Origin: Sediminicoccus sp. KRV36
GTDB lineage: Bacteria > Pseudomonadota > Alphaproteobacteria > Acetobacterales > Acetobacteraceae
Direction of reading: 5' to 3'
Assembly: GCF_023243115.1 (NCBI RefSeq)
Contig: NZ_CP085081.1
Coordinates: forward strand, 2,480,001 to 2,544,000
Length of the DNA stretch: 64,000 nt
Below the pieces are notes generated by a model. It worked only from the letters and a program-made list of their open reading frames with translations, was not told the origin of the DNA and ran no database searches. Positions within the stretch are counted from its first letter, which is position 1, and each line of letters starts with the position of its first letter. The position numbers and the translations under genes were made by a program. Shown here one piece after another: positions 1 through 7,687 of this stretch.

Positions 1-61
1 GGGCGCGGAAACCATGCCGGCGCTTCCGGACGAGCTTGGAGGGCTGATAGGTGCGCTTCAC
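1..61 (-). CDS. rpmH: 50S ribosomal protein L34, 5' end only
   Basis: Reading leftward from a GTG, the sequence translates to (M)KRTYQPSKLVRKRRHGFRA, the invariant N-terminus of ribosomal protein L34, a small basic protein of the large subunit. Only the first 20 codons lie inside the window. An AGGAG Shine-Dalgarno sits just before the GTG (CAGGAGCCTGCC-GTG). The non-ATG start is unusual but no other start fits the conserved MKRTYQPS start. A good sigma-70 promoter lies about 70 bases upstream. The family match is unmistakable although the gene is cut by the window edge. Confidence 0.95.
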   Translation of the reverse strand, partial: MKRTYQPSKLVRKRRHGFRA

Positions 62-132
62 GGCAGGCTCCTGAGAATCTCAAGTCAAAAAGGATGAGCC
101 GGCGCTGGAAGGCCCAGCCCGGCGGTGCGCGC

Positions 133-162
133 TGTATAGGGAGGAGGTGCGGCGCGCGTCAA
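133..162 (-). promoter_or_regulatory. sigma-70 promoter of rpmH
   Basis: On the minus strand TTGACG is followed after 18 bases by TATACA, a close match to the -35/-10 consensus. Transcription would start near 126, giving a leader of about 65 bases before the rpmH GTG. The remainder of the 62-344 interval shows no convincing gene. Confidence 0.7.
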
Positions 163-344
163 CCTCGCGCCAGCGCATGGCGCCGCAGGATTGCGCGCCC
201 TTGCCATGAAAGGCCAGCCCGGATGTGGCCCGCCGGCGATTTGGCGCATGGCCGCGGCCCCGGCGCAAGCCCCGCTGCGGCGGCCGGGACGCCGAGTCGG
301 CGCGCGCGGGCGAGGACATCGCCCTGGCGTTCCAATTGCAGCTT

Positions 345-410
345 TCAGGCGAAGGCCGGGGCGATCAGCAGGGCAAGCAGCGCCCAAAAGATGAAGATCG
401 CGCGGATCAC
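345..410 (-). CDS. possible 21-residue hydrophobic small protein
   Basis: A GTG that overlaps the sulfotransferase stop as GTGA opens a frame of 21 codons reading (M)IRAIFIFWALLALLIAPAFA. It is almost wholly hydrophobic and ends like a signal peptide (APAFA). It could be a membrane microprotein translated by coupling to the sulfotransferase, the remnant of a longer exported protein, or chance. There is no independent ribosome-binding site and I do not recognise the peptide. Confidence 0.25.
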   Translation of the reverse strand: MIRAIFIFWALLALLIAPAFA

Positions 411-1486
411 GCGGCCTGCTCCCGCTCGGGCCTTGCATCGGCCAGGGCGGCGAAGCCGGCGGCGCAGGCCTTCTCCAGGGCAGCGGCCTCGGCTTCGGGC
501 AGGCTGCGCCAATCCGCGCGCGGGCGGCGGATCATCGCGGCACAGGCTTCGAGGTCGAGGCCGTGATCCCCCTTCATGATGAAGCGAAAGAAGCGATCCA
601 GCGCGGCCACCGGCTGTTCCAGGATCTCCTCATAGCGCAGCGTCAGCAACTGATCGGGGCCGAGGCCGGCCAACTCCGCCAGCCCGCTGCGGACCTCGCC
701 GGACCAGTAGAGCCCGCAGAGCGGCAGGGGCGTCGCATCCGCGCGGAAGAACTCGGCGTCGAAGCGCTCGGGCAGGTAGGGCAGCAGCGCGTCGGGCAGA
801 TCCGCCTCATCCCCGCGATCCGCGCTCTCATAGGGATCAACGCCAAGGATCTCGGTCATCTGCGCGGCGGCCAGCACCATCCGGAAGCCGTGGTGCCGGC
901 TGATCGAAAGGGCCGTATCGCGGCCGTCGCGCAGGATGTGCACGAAGCGCGCGGTGGGAAAGGCCTCCCGCAGGCGGCGGGCGATGCGCAGGGAGCCGCC
1001 CGAGCGCTCCACCCAGAGCCGCGCCCCCATCGCATCGCGCAGCCGGTCGAACAGCGCGGTGAAGGTGACGCCGAAGGGGGCCGCCGGCAGATCGGCCGCG
1101 AGGCTTGCCAGGCGGTCGAACAGCGCATCTGGATTGGTCGAGAGGTGCGGCAGCGTGGTGGCGGCGATGGCCGGGATGCCGCTTTCCTTGGTGAAGCGGC
1201 GCCCGGGACCGGGGCGATACAGCGCCTCCTCCATCATCACATCCTCACGTAGCATCAGCGTCTGCCGGGGATAGATGCCCGCCAGCAGCTGCCAGAGAGC
1301 CGGGCCGTCAATCTCCGCCTCCGGAAAGCTCTCGGCGATGCGGCCGCCAAGGTCGGTCATGAAGACCCAAAGCTCCGAAAGGCTGAGAATGTCAGGGTGC
1401 ATCGCCAGGAACTGCGACAGCAGCGTGGAGCCGCAGCGCCCGGTGCCGAGGATGAAGACCGGCGGCAGGGTGGCGGGCGCGCTCAC
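407..1486 (-). CDS. sulfotransferase family protein
   Basis: The 359-residue protein opens with a beta strand and the loop GTGRCGST (residues 14-21), the 5'-phosphosulfate-binding P-loop-like motif of PAPS-dependent sulfotransferases. A second PAPS-type segment, FVHILRDGRDTALSIS, lies in the middle (the RDGRD motif that contacts the 3'-phosphate). It probably moves sulfate from PAPS to a carbohydrate, lipid or small acceptor in the cytoplasm; the acceptor cannot be read from the sequence. Its ATG overlaps the stop of the upstream SDR gene by four bases (ATGA), so the pair is probably co-translated and functionally linked. Confidence 0.82.
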   Translation of the reverse strand: MSAPATLPPVFILGTGRCGSTLLSQFLAMHPDILSLSELWVFMTDLGGRIAESFPEAEIDGPALWQLLAGIYPRQTLMLREDVMMEEALYRPGPGRRFTKESGIPAIAATTLPHLSTNPDALFDRLASLAADLPAAPFGVTFTALFDRLRDAMGARLWVERSGGSLRIARRLREAFPTARFVHILRDGRDTALSISRHHGFRMVLAAAQMTEILGVDPYESADRGDEADLPDALLPYLPERFDAEFFRADATPLPLCGLYWSGEVRSGLAELAGLGPDQLLTLRYEEILEQPVAALDRFFRFIMKGDHGLDLEACAAMIRRPRADWRSLPEAEAAALEKACAAGFAALADARPEREQAA

Positions 1487-2613
1487 CGGGACACCGGCAT
1501 GCCAAGGCGGCGCTGCTCCAGCGATTTGGCGTACCAGGCGACCAGGTTGCGCACCGGCGGCAGGCGGCGCTTGAGGTCGGTGCGGTTGCCCAGGGCGCGG
1601 TCCGTGCGGCTGCGATCAAAGACGCGGCGCGTGCGGATGTAGTTGCCGTAGAAGCCGATGCCCTTGTCGAATTCGCCATCCAGCCAGTCGAGCTTGGCAT
1701 CCGCGTCCACGAATTCCGGCTCCTGGAAGCCGATCTCGGTGGCGATGGCGGTCAGCGTATCGCCGACGCTGGGCGGGTCCTGCTGGGTGAGGTGATAAAT
1801 GCCCGAGGCATTGCCCTTCAGGCCGATATGCACGGCCTGGGCGGCCACGGCATCCACCGGGATCAGGTCCAGCGGCGTATGCGCATCGGCGCGCAGGCGA
1901 ATGCGGCGCTCCCGGGAGAGGCCCTTCTGCACACGCTCCAGCACGCCGCGATACTGCATCATCTTACGAGTGAAGCTGTAGAGGCCGGAGAAGGTGGTGA
2001 CGCCCAGCGTCTGCGAATGTCCCACCACGATGCTGGGCCGGAAGACGCGGACGTCGAAGGCGCTGCATTCGCGCAGCATCGCTTCGGCCGCCACCTTGCT
2101 GGTCTCATAGTGATTCTGCGTGGCGCTGCCATCGCGCGGGATTTCCATCAGCTGGCCCTCACGCGCGCCGGAGACATAGGCCGTGCTGACAGCGTTGAAG
2201 ACCTTGACGCCGCTGCGCAGCGCAAGCTCAATCGCGTGGCGCGTGCCGCAGACATTGGTCTGCATGATCTGCTCCTCGTAGCGGTCCTCGTAACGCAGCG
2301 AGGCGGCGCTGTGCCACATCACATCGGCACGCAATTCGGGTGGTTCGGCGACACCGCAGCAGGGCTGCGTCAGATCCCCCGCGATGCCGCGCACGCGCTC
2401 GAAGGCGACGGTGGCGGGATCGCGGCCGTAAGTAGCCACGGCCTCGCGCAGGGAGGCGATGAGGCGGGCCTGCGCATCCTCGGTCTTGGAGGGGCGGACC
2501 AGCGCGACGACTTGGTCCTGCGTGTTGTCGAGCAGCTCCAGGATCAATGCGCCGCCGACGAGGCCGGTGGCGCCGGTTACGAGGTGGGTCCTGGTATCGG
2601 ATGAGCGAGCCAT
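1483..2613 (-). CDS. extended SDR / thioester-reductase-like NAD(P)-binding protein
   Basis: This 376-residue protein has the Rossmann motif TGATGLVG (13-20), an HSAAS segment (101-105) and the catalytic pair of extended short-chain dehydrogenases, YETSK (Y169, K173). The overall pattern, with its GDLTQP segment and N-T-N-V-x-G-T-like NVCGTRHAIELA helix, is that of the NAD-binding-4/thioester reductase group that reduces acyl thioesters or modifies nucleotide sugars. It is first in a two-gene transcript with the sulfotransferase and overlaps it by four bases. The substrate is not predictable. Its promoter must lie in the 172-bp divergent region shared with the Bug receptor gene. Confidence 0.8.
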   Translation of the reverse strand: MARSSDTRTHLVTGATGLVGGALILELLDNTQDQVVALVRPSKTEDAQARLIASLREAVATYGRDPATVAFERVRGIAGDLTQPCCGVAEPPELRADVMWHSAASLRYEDRYEEQIMQTNVCGTRHAIELALRSGVKVFNAVSTAYVSGAREGQLMEIPRDGSATQNHYETSKVAAEAMLRECSAFDVRVFRPSIVVGHSQTLGVTTFSGLYSFTRKMMQYRGVLERVQKGLSRERRIRLRADAHTPLDLIPVDAVAAQAVHIGLKGNASGIYHLTQQDPPSVGDTLTAIATEIGFQEPEFVDADAKLDWLDGEFDKGIGFYGNYIRTRRVFDRSRTDRALGNRTDLKRRLPPVRNLVAWYAKSLEQRRLGMPVSR

Positions 2614-2669
2614 GATGTCTTCCCCTGGGCCGGCCGGGGCATTCCGGCGGCGTGAGAGGAGATTGCGCG

Positions 2670-2723
2670 GCTTGTGTCGCAGGATGATCCCGCCACGGGG
2701 GCGCTTGTGTCGTGTCTGTCGCA
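2670..2723. promoter_or_regulatory. direct-repeat pair in divergent intergenic region
   Basis: GCTTGTGTCG occurs at 2670-2679 and 2703-2712, and TGTCGCAG at 2675-2682 and again at 2716-2723. The repeats lie between the divergently transcribed SDR and Bug receptor genes, a natural place for operators. No binding protein can be named. Confidence 0.3.
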
Positions 2724-2785
2724 GCTTCCTTGCTTTTCAGCCCGGGCCGACTGCACGCTCCATCCCAGAAATGGGAGGAAACACA

Positions 2786-3769
2786 ATGACGCTTCTGAGC
2801 CGCCGCTCTCTGTTGGCCGCGAGTCCCGCTTTTGCCGTCGCCGCAGCCGCGCAGCCGAACCCCGCCGCGCATTGGCCGGAAAAGCCCTGGCGTGTCCTGG
2901 TGGGAGGTGCCGCGGGCGGTGCGAGCGACATCTTCATGCGCATCCTGGAGCCCAGCCTGCGCGAGAGCCTGGTGCATGGCTTCTGGCTGGACAACCGGCC
3001 TGGGGCCGGCGGCATGCTGGCCGCCGAAATCGCGGCCCAGGCCACGCCGGATGGCTACAACTTCTTCATCAACCACATCGCCAGCAACGGCATCGGCCCG
3101 CATTTGCACCGCCGCGCGGGATTCGAGCCGAACCGGGACCTGACTGGTGTTGCGCGGATCGCTTCCATGCCGAATTGCATGATCACGCTGCCTTCGCGCG
3201 GCTTCCAGTCCGTGGCGGATCTTGTGGCGTTCATCCGCGCCAATCCGCGCGCGGGGACGTTCGGCTCGGCCGGAGTCGGCACGTCCTCGCATTTGAGCGG
3301 CGTGATGTTCGGGCAGAGGATCGGCGTGGAGCTGACGCATATCCCCTATCGCGGCACCGCGCCCAACATGCAGGCGGTGCTGAGCGGCGAGATCCTGTTC
3401 GCCATTGATAATGCGCCCGCCTCGATCCAGCAGGTCAGGGCCGGCATGCTGAAGGCCCTGGCCGTGAGTTCCGCCACCCGCTGGTCCCAGCTGCCCGACC
3501 TGCCGACCATGCAGGAAGCGGGGATCGCCGATTTTGACGTGGCCTCCTGGTATGGGCTGGTGGCGCCGACGGCCACGGCGCGTCCCATTGTGGAAAAGCT
3601 GAGTGCCGCCGTGCTGCGTGCCCTGGCGGACCCGGCCGTGGTGCAGCGGCTGCGCGATTTCGGCGCCGATCCCTGGCCGCTGGCCCCGGCCGAATACAAC
3701 GCCTTCATGCGCGCGGAAGAGGCAAAATGGGGTCCCATCGTGCGCGCCGCCGGCGCCACGGCGAATTGA
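2786..3769 (+). CDS. Bug/TctC-family periplasmic substrate-binding protein
   Basis: This 327-residue protein starts with a twin-arginine-like signal (MTLLSRRSLLAASPAFAVAA) and then shows the Bug family pattern WPEKPWRVLVGGAAGGASD, NRPGAGGM and ATPDGY. Such proteins capture organic anions in the periplasm for tripartite tricarboxylate transporters. The ATG is chosen because GGGAGGAA lies five bases upstream and the signal peptide begins there; an upstream in-frame extension has no export signal. No TctA/TctB genes adjoin it. It heads an operon with a second Bug gene and the aldolase/hyuA/hyuB genes, so its ligand may be the substrate of those enzymes. Confidence 0.88.
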   Translation: MTLLSRRSLLAASPAFAVAAAAQPNPAAHWPEKPWRVLVGGAAGGASDIFMRILEPSLRESLVHGFWLDNRPGAGGMLAAEIAAQATPDGYNFFINHIASNGIGPHLHRRAGFEPNRDLTGVARIASMPNCMITLPSRGFQSVADLVAFIRANPRAGTFGSAGVGTSSHLSGVMFGQRIGVELTHIPYRGTAPNMQAVLSGEILFAIDNAPASIQQVRAGMLKALAVSSATRWSQLPDLPTMQEAGIADFDVASWYGLVAPTATARPIVEKLSAAVLRALADPAVVQRLRDFGADPWPLAPAEYNAFMRAEEAKWGPIVRAAGATAN

Positions 3770-3832
3770 AGCCGCTTGTTCTGGCAGCATGGTCGGGCCT
3801 AGCCTCACTCGGTCTCTCGGAGCGACCGTGTG

Positions 3833-4804
3833 ATGAGCTTGAAGCGCCGCCTTCTCCTCCTGGGTTCGCTGGCCACGCCCGCATTGGCTTCCTTGGCACG
3901 GGGTGAAGAGGCCTGGCCCACGCGCCCCATCCGCTGCATCGTGCCCTTTCCGCCGGGCGGCGGCACCGACCTCGCCGCGCGGCTCGCCACGCGGCGCCTG
4001 GGCGAGGCGCTGGGCGTGCCCATCGTCATCGAGAACCGGCCGGGGGCCGGCGGCACCATCGGCAGCGCCGCCGTGGCGCGCGCGGCACCCGATGGCTACA
4101 CGATCGGCGTCGCGACCACGAGCACGCATCCCGTGGCGACCGTCCTGCAACGCGATGTCCCCTATGATCCCGTCACCGCCTTCACGGCCATCACCATGCT
4201 TGGCACCACGCCCTATGTGCTGGTGGCCGGGCGCGCGGTGGCCGCGCGGGACCTGGCGGAATTCCTGGCCGACGCCCGGGCGCGGCCGGGGCAGGTGAGC
4301 TTTGCCTCGGTGGGAGTGACGACGCTGGGCTACCTGCTGACGCGGCAATTCGAGCTGCTGACCGGCCTGCAGATGCATCATGTGCCGTATCGCGGGTCCG
4401 CGCAGGTGTATCCTGATCTGCTGAACGGCACGGTGGGCGTCCTGCTGGATAATCCGCCGGCTTCCGCGGCACTGGTGCGCGATGGCAGCCTGAAGGCCTT
4501 TGCCGTGACGCAGCGCTCCAATCTGCTGCCCGATGTGCCGAGCTTCGCAAGCCTCGGCGTGGCCGGCTTCGATGCGGTGTTCTGGTATGGCCTGGTGGCG
4601 CCCGCGGGTTTGCCGCCGGTGATGGCAGCCCGGATGCGGCAGGCATTGGCAGCCCATTTCCTGACGGATGCGGGGCGCGCCGAGATGCGCGCCTCCGATA
4701 TCGAGCCCATCATGTCCAGCCCGGCGGAATTTGCGGCCAGTATCGCTGCGGATTCCGCGCGCTGGCGCGCCCTCGCGCAACGCCTCGATATCCGCCCCGA
4801 ATAA
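3833..4804 (+). CDS. Bug/TctC-family periplasmic substrate-binding protein
   Basis: A second Bug receptor (323 residues) follows the first by about 60 bases. It has an RR-type export signal (MSLKRRLLLLGSLATPALAS), then RPIRCIVPFPPGGGTDLAAR, the ENRPGAGGTIG loop and APDGYT, all hallmark segments of the family. A GTG directly before the ATG is an alternative start; GGAG at 3819-3822 could serve either. It resembles its neighbour in fold but differs enough to bind another ligand. It is an orphan receptor without membrane subunits nearby. Confidence 0.88.
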   Translation: MSLKRRLLLLGSLATPALASLARGEEAWPTRPIRCIVPFPPGGGTDLAARLATRRLGEALGVPIVIENRPGAGGTIGSAAVARAAPDGYTIGVATTSTHPVATVLQRDVPYDPVTAFTAITMLGTTPYVLVAGRAVAARDLAEFLADARARPGQVSFASVGVTTLGYLLTRQFELLTGLQMHHVPYRGSAQVYPDLLNGTVGVLLDNPPASAALVRDGSLKAFAVTQRSNLLPDVPSFASLGVAGFDAVFWYGLVAPAGLPPVMAARMRQALAAHFLTDAGRAEMRASDIEPIMSSPAEFAASIAADSARWRALAQRLDIRPE

Positions 4805-4820
4805 GAGAGGAACGCCCAGC

Positions 4821-5573
4821 ATGGACGGCATTACCCCACAATACCGCGTGAATGAGCTGACGCCCGATCCGCGCGTCAGCTTCGACCCCAAGGTGGCTGG
4901 CGATTATGTGAAATACGCGCATCGCCTGGCTGCGCGTGGCCTGGTGAACAGCAGCGTGGGCGGCATGGTGATCCGCGTGCCGCATGCGGATTACGAGCAG
5001 GGCATCTGCTACGCCAAGCCGCAAGGTGTGAGCCTGGAGGAGGTCGAGGTCGAGGACCTGGTCATCACCGATATCCCCCATGGCCGCATCCTGGCGGGCG
5101 AACGCGCCACCACCGTCGGCCACCAGATGAACCGCGAAATCCTGCGGCTGCGCGCGGATGTGAATTGCGTGATCCATCTGCATCACGACGAGACCATCGC
5201 CTTCCTGGCGGCAGGCTATGAGGAGTTCCGCTCCTTCAGCCTGACCTACGGCTTCCTCATGCAGAAGCCCGCGCATTATTTGCCGGCAAGCATCAATGTC
5301 GAGGAGGATGTGGCGCCCATCAAGACCTTCATCCAGGACACGAACTGCATCATCATGCGCCGCCACGGCTTCACCGTGCTGGGGCGCACGCTCTCGGAAG
5401 CCTATCACCGCACCTGCGTGCTGGTGAGCGAAGTGAAGCGCAACATCATCGTCGAGACGCTGTGCGCGCTGAACGGCAAGACGCCGGAATATATCTCGGA
5501 TGAGGATCTGGCGAAGATGGGCAGCCATGGCGACAAGGTGATGTACCCCGAGCTCATCAAGCGCCAGGGCTGA
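4821..5573 (+). CDS. class II aldolase/adducin family protein
   Basis: The 250-residue protein carries the zinc-binding signature of class II aldolases: IHLHHDE in the middle and a later MRRHGFTVLGRT segment supplying the third histidine. Members split or epimerise phosphorylated sugars or decarboxylate/hydrolyse related hydroxy acids. AGAGAGGAA lies in front of the ATG. The gene sits between the Bug receptors and hyuA and ends four bases before the hyuA GTG, so all are likely one transcript. The substrate is not determined by sequence. Confidence 0.85.
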   Translation: MDGITPQYRVNELTPDPRVSFDPKVAGDYVKYAHRLAARGLVNSSVGGMVIRVPHADYEQGICYAKPQGVSLEEVEVEDLVITDIPHGRILAGERATTVGHQMNREILRLRADVNCVIHLHHDETIAFLAAGYEEFRSFSLTYGFLMQKPAHYLPASINVEEDVAPIKTFIQDTNCIIMRRHGFTVLGRTLSEAYHRTCVLVSEVKRNIIVETLCALNGKTPEYISDEDLAKMGSHGDKVMYPELIKRQG

Positions 5574-5577
5574 GGGT

Positions 5578-7620
5578 GTGGGATATCGCGTGGGCGTGGA
5601 TATCGGCGGAACCTTCATCGACTTCTGCGTCTGGGATGAAGCCACGCAGGACATGACCAGCCTGAAGGTGCTGACCACGCCCGAGACGCCCGGCGCCGAA
5701 TTGCTGCGCGGGCTGGATCTGCTGGAACAGCGCCATGGCGTGCTGCCGGCCCAGATCACGCGCTTCGTGCATGGCACCACGGTCGGCATCAACACCGTCA
5801 TCCAGCGCAAGGGGGCGCGCCTTGGCCTGATCACCACCGAGCGCTTCGAGGATGTGGTGGAACTGGCACGGCTGCGCATGCCGGAGGCGTATTCGCTGTT
5901 CTCCCGGCGGGGCGCGCCGCTGGTCTCGCGCGATTGCGTCTTTGGCATCCGCGAACGCGTGCTCTCCGATGGCAGTGTGGAGCTGGCGCTGGACGAGGCC
6001 TCGGTGCTGGCCGCCATCGCGAAGCTGCGCGCCAAGGGCGTGGAGGGCGTGGTGGTGGCCCTGCTCAACGCCTATCGCAACCCAGCGCATGAAGCCGCGG
6101 TCGTGGCGCTGATCGAAGCGCATGCGCCGGAGCTGTTCGTCTTTTGCTCCAGCGAGGTCTGGCCGGTGATCCGCGAATATGAGCGCACCACCACGGCCCT
6201 GATCAACGGCTATGTCCACCCGAAGATCCGCGATTACCTGGACAGGTTGATCGCGGGCCTGGCCGGGCGTGGTGTGACCGCGCAGCCGCTGGTGACCAAG
6301 TCCAATGGCGGCATCATGGCGGCCGAATTGGGCAAGCGCGCCTGCGTGGGCATGGTGCTCTCGGGCACGGCCTCCGGCGTGATGGGTGCCGCCTTCGTGG
6401 CGCGCGAGGCGGGAGTGACGGAGGCCATCACCCTCGATATCGGCGGGACCAGTGCGGATGTGGCGCTGATCATCGCGGGCCAGCCGCAATTCGGCCTGGG
6501 CGAGAAAATTGGCGATCTGCCGCTGTATATTCCCTCTGTCGCCGTCTCCTCCATCGGTGATGGCGGTGGCTCCATCGCCTGGGTGGATGGGTTTGGCGTG
6601 CTGAAGGTGGGGCCGGAGAGTGCCGGCTCCTCGCCGGGGCCGGCCTGCTATGGCCATGGTGGCACGCGCGCCACCATCACCGATGCCTTCGCCGTCTGTG
6701 GCTTCCTCGGCCAGCATGACCTGGCCTATGGCGCCTTTCGGCCGGATGTGGCGTTGGCGCGCGAAGTGATCGGCGAACTGGCCACCCGCATTGGCCTGGG
6801 CCTCGAAGAAACCGCCGAGGCGATCATCCGCATCGCCATCTCCGGCATGTTCGCCGAGGTGAACAAGATGGTGGCGCGCTACGGCATTGATCCGCGCGAT
6901 TTCGCGCTGCTCACCTTCGGGGGTGCGGGGCCGATGCTGGGGGGCTTCCTGGCGCGGGAACTGGGCATGCGGCGAGTGCTGATCCCCGCGCGGCCTGGCG
7001 TGGTGAGTGCGCTGGGTGGCCTCGTCGCCGATGTGAAGAATGACTTCATCCGCACGCTTTTCATCACCGCCGAGGCAGCAGATGCGGCGGCACTGCGCAA
7101 GGCGGGGCAGGGGCTCTCCGTCCAGGCTTTGCGCTGGCTGCGCGAGGAGCAGGGCTTCAAGGGCGAAGCCGCACCCGCCTGGTTCGCGGATATGCGCTAT
7201 CGCGGCCAATCCTATGAAATCGAAGTTCCGCTTGAGCCGGCCTGGATCGAAGCCGCTGCCATGGCCGAGATGGCCGAGGCGTTTCACCGCGCGCATGAGG
7301 GCATCTATGATTTCTGCGACCGCGCGGCGCCGGCGCAGATCGTAAATCTGCGCCTCGTCATGTCCGGCCCATCGCCCAAGCCTGTGCTGCGCCACCTGCC
7401 GGAAGCCGCGCCTGGCGCGCCGCAAGTGACCCAGCACCTGCGCTGTTTCTTTGATGGCGGCTGGCATGAGGTGCCGCTTTATCGGCGGGAGGCGCTGGGC
7501 TTCGGGCATCGCTTCGCCGGTCCCTGCGTGGTGGCGCAGGAGGATACAACGAGTTGCATTCCGCCGGGCTTCGCGGCCCTGGTGGACGCGCAGGGCAACA
7601 TCATCCTGGAGGCCCTGTGA
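5578..7620 (+). CDS. hyuA: hydantoinase/oxoprolinase family protein, subunit A
   Basis: At 680 residues the length fits the HyuA family (N-methylhydantoinase A, 5-oxoprolinase N-half, acetone carboxylase beta). The N-terminal ATPase signature VDIGGTFID is at residues 7-15, VHGTTVGINTVIQRKG follows, and a second nucleotide-site motif TLDIGGTSADVALI lies mid-protein. The family uses ATP to activate an amide or carbonyl for hydrolysis or carboxylation. The GTG start is four bases after the aldolase stop. It pairs with hyuB downstream to form the usual heteromer. The real substrate is unknown. Confidence 0.9.
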   Translation: MGYRVGVDIGGTFIDFCVWDEATQDMTSLKVLTTPETPGAELLRGLDLLEQRHGVLPAQITRFVHGTTVGINTVIQRKGARLGLITTERFEDVVELARLRMPEAYSLFSRRGAPLVSRDCVFGIRERVLSDGSVELALDEASVLAAIAKLRAKGVEGVVVALLNAYRNPAHEAAVVALIEAHAPELFVFCSSEVWPVIREYERTTTALINGYVHPKIRDYLDRLIAGLAGRGVTAQPLVTKSNGGIMAAELGKRACVGMVLSGTASGVMGAAFVAREAGVTEAITLDIGGTSADVALIIAGQPQFGLGEKIGDLPLYIPSVAVSSIGDGGGSIAWVDGFGVLKVGPESAGSSPGPACYGHGGTRATITDAFAVCGFLGQHDLAYGAFRPDVALAREVIGELATRIGLGLEETAEAIIRIAISGMFAEVNKMVARYGIDPRDFALLTFGGAGPMLGGFLARELGMRRVLIPARPGVVSALGGLVADVKNDFIRTLFITAEAADAAALRKAGQGLSVQALRWLREEQGFKGEAAPAWFADMRYRGQSYEIEVPLEPAWIEAAAMAEMAEAFHRAHEGIYDFCDRAAPAQIVNLRLVMSGPSPKPVLRHLPEAAPGAPQVTQHLRCFFDGGWHEVPLYRREALGFGHRFAGPCVVAQEDTTSCIPPGFAALVDAQGNIILEAL

Positions 7621-7687
7621 TGCGCGCAGAGATTTGGGCTTGCCCAAGGATTGGGGCCTGGGGCCTTGTTCCTCGGGAGGGGCTGTA

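Noticed and set aside
2228..4891. 887-codon open frame on the minus strand
   Set aside because: It is antisense to the two Bug receptor genes and to the start of the SDR gene. Its composition is Arg/Gly/His-rich with no domain; long antisense frames are expected at this GC content.
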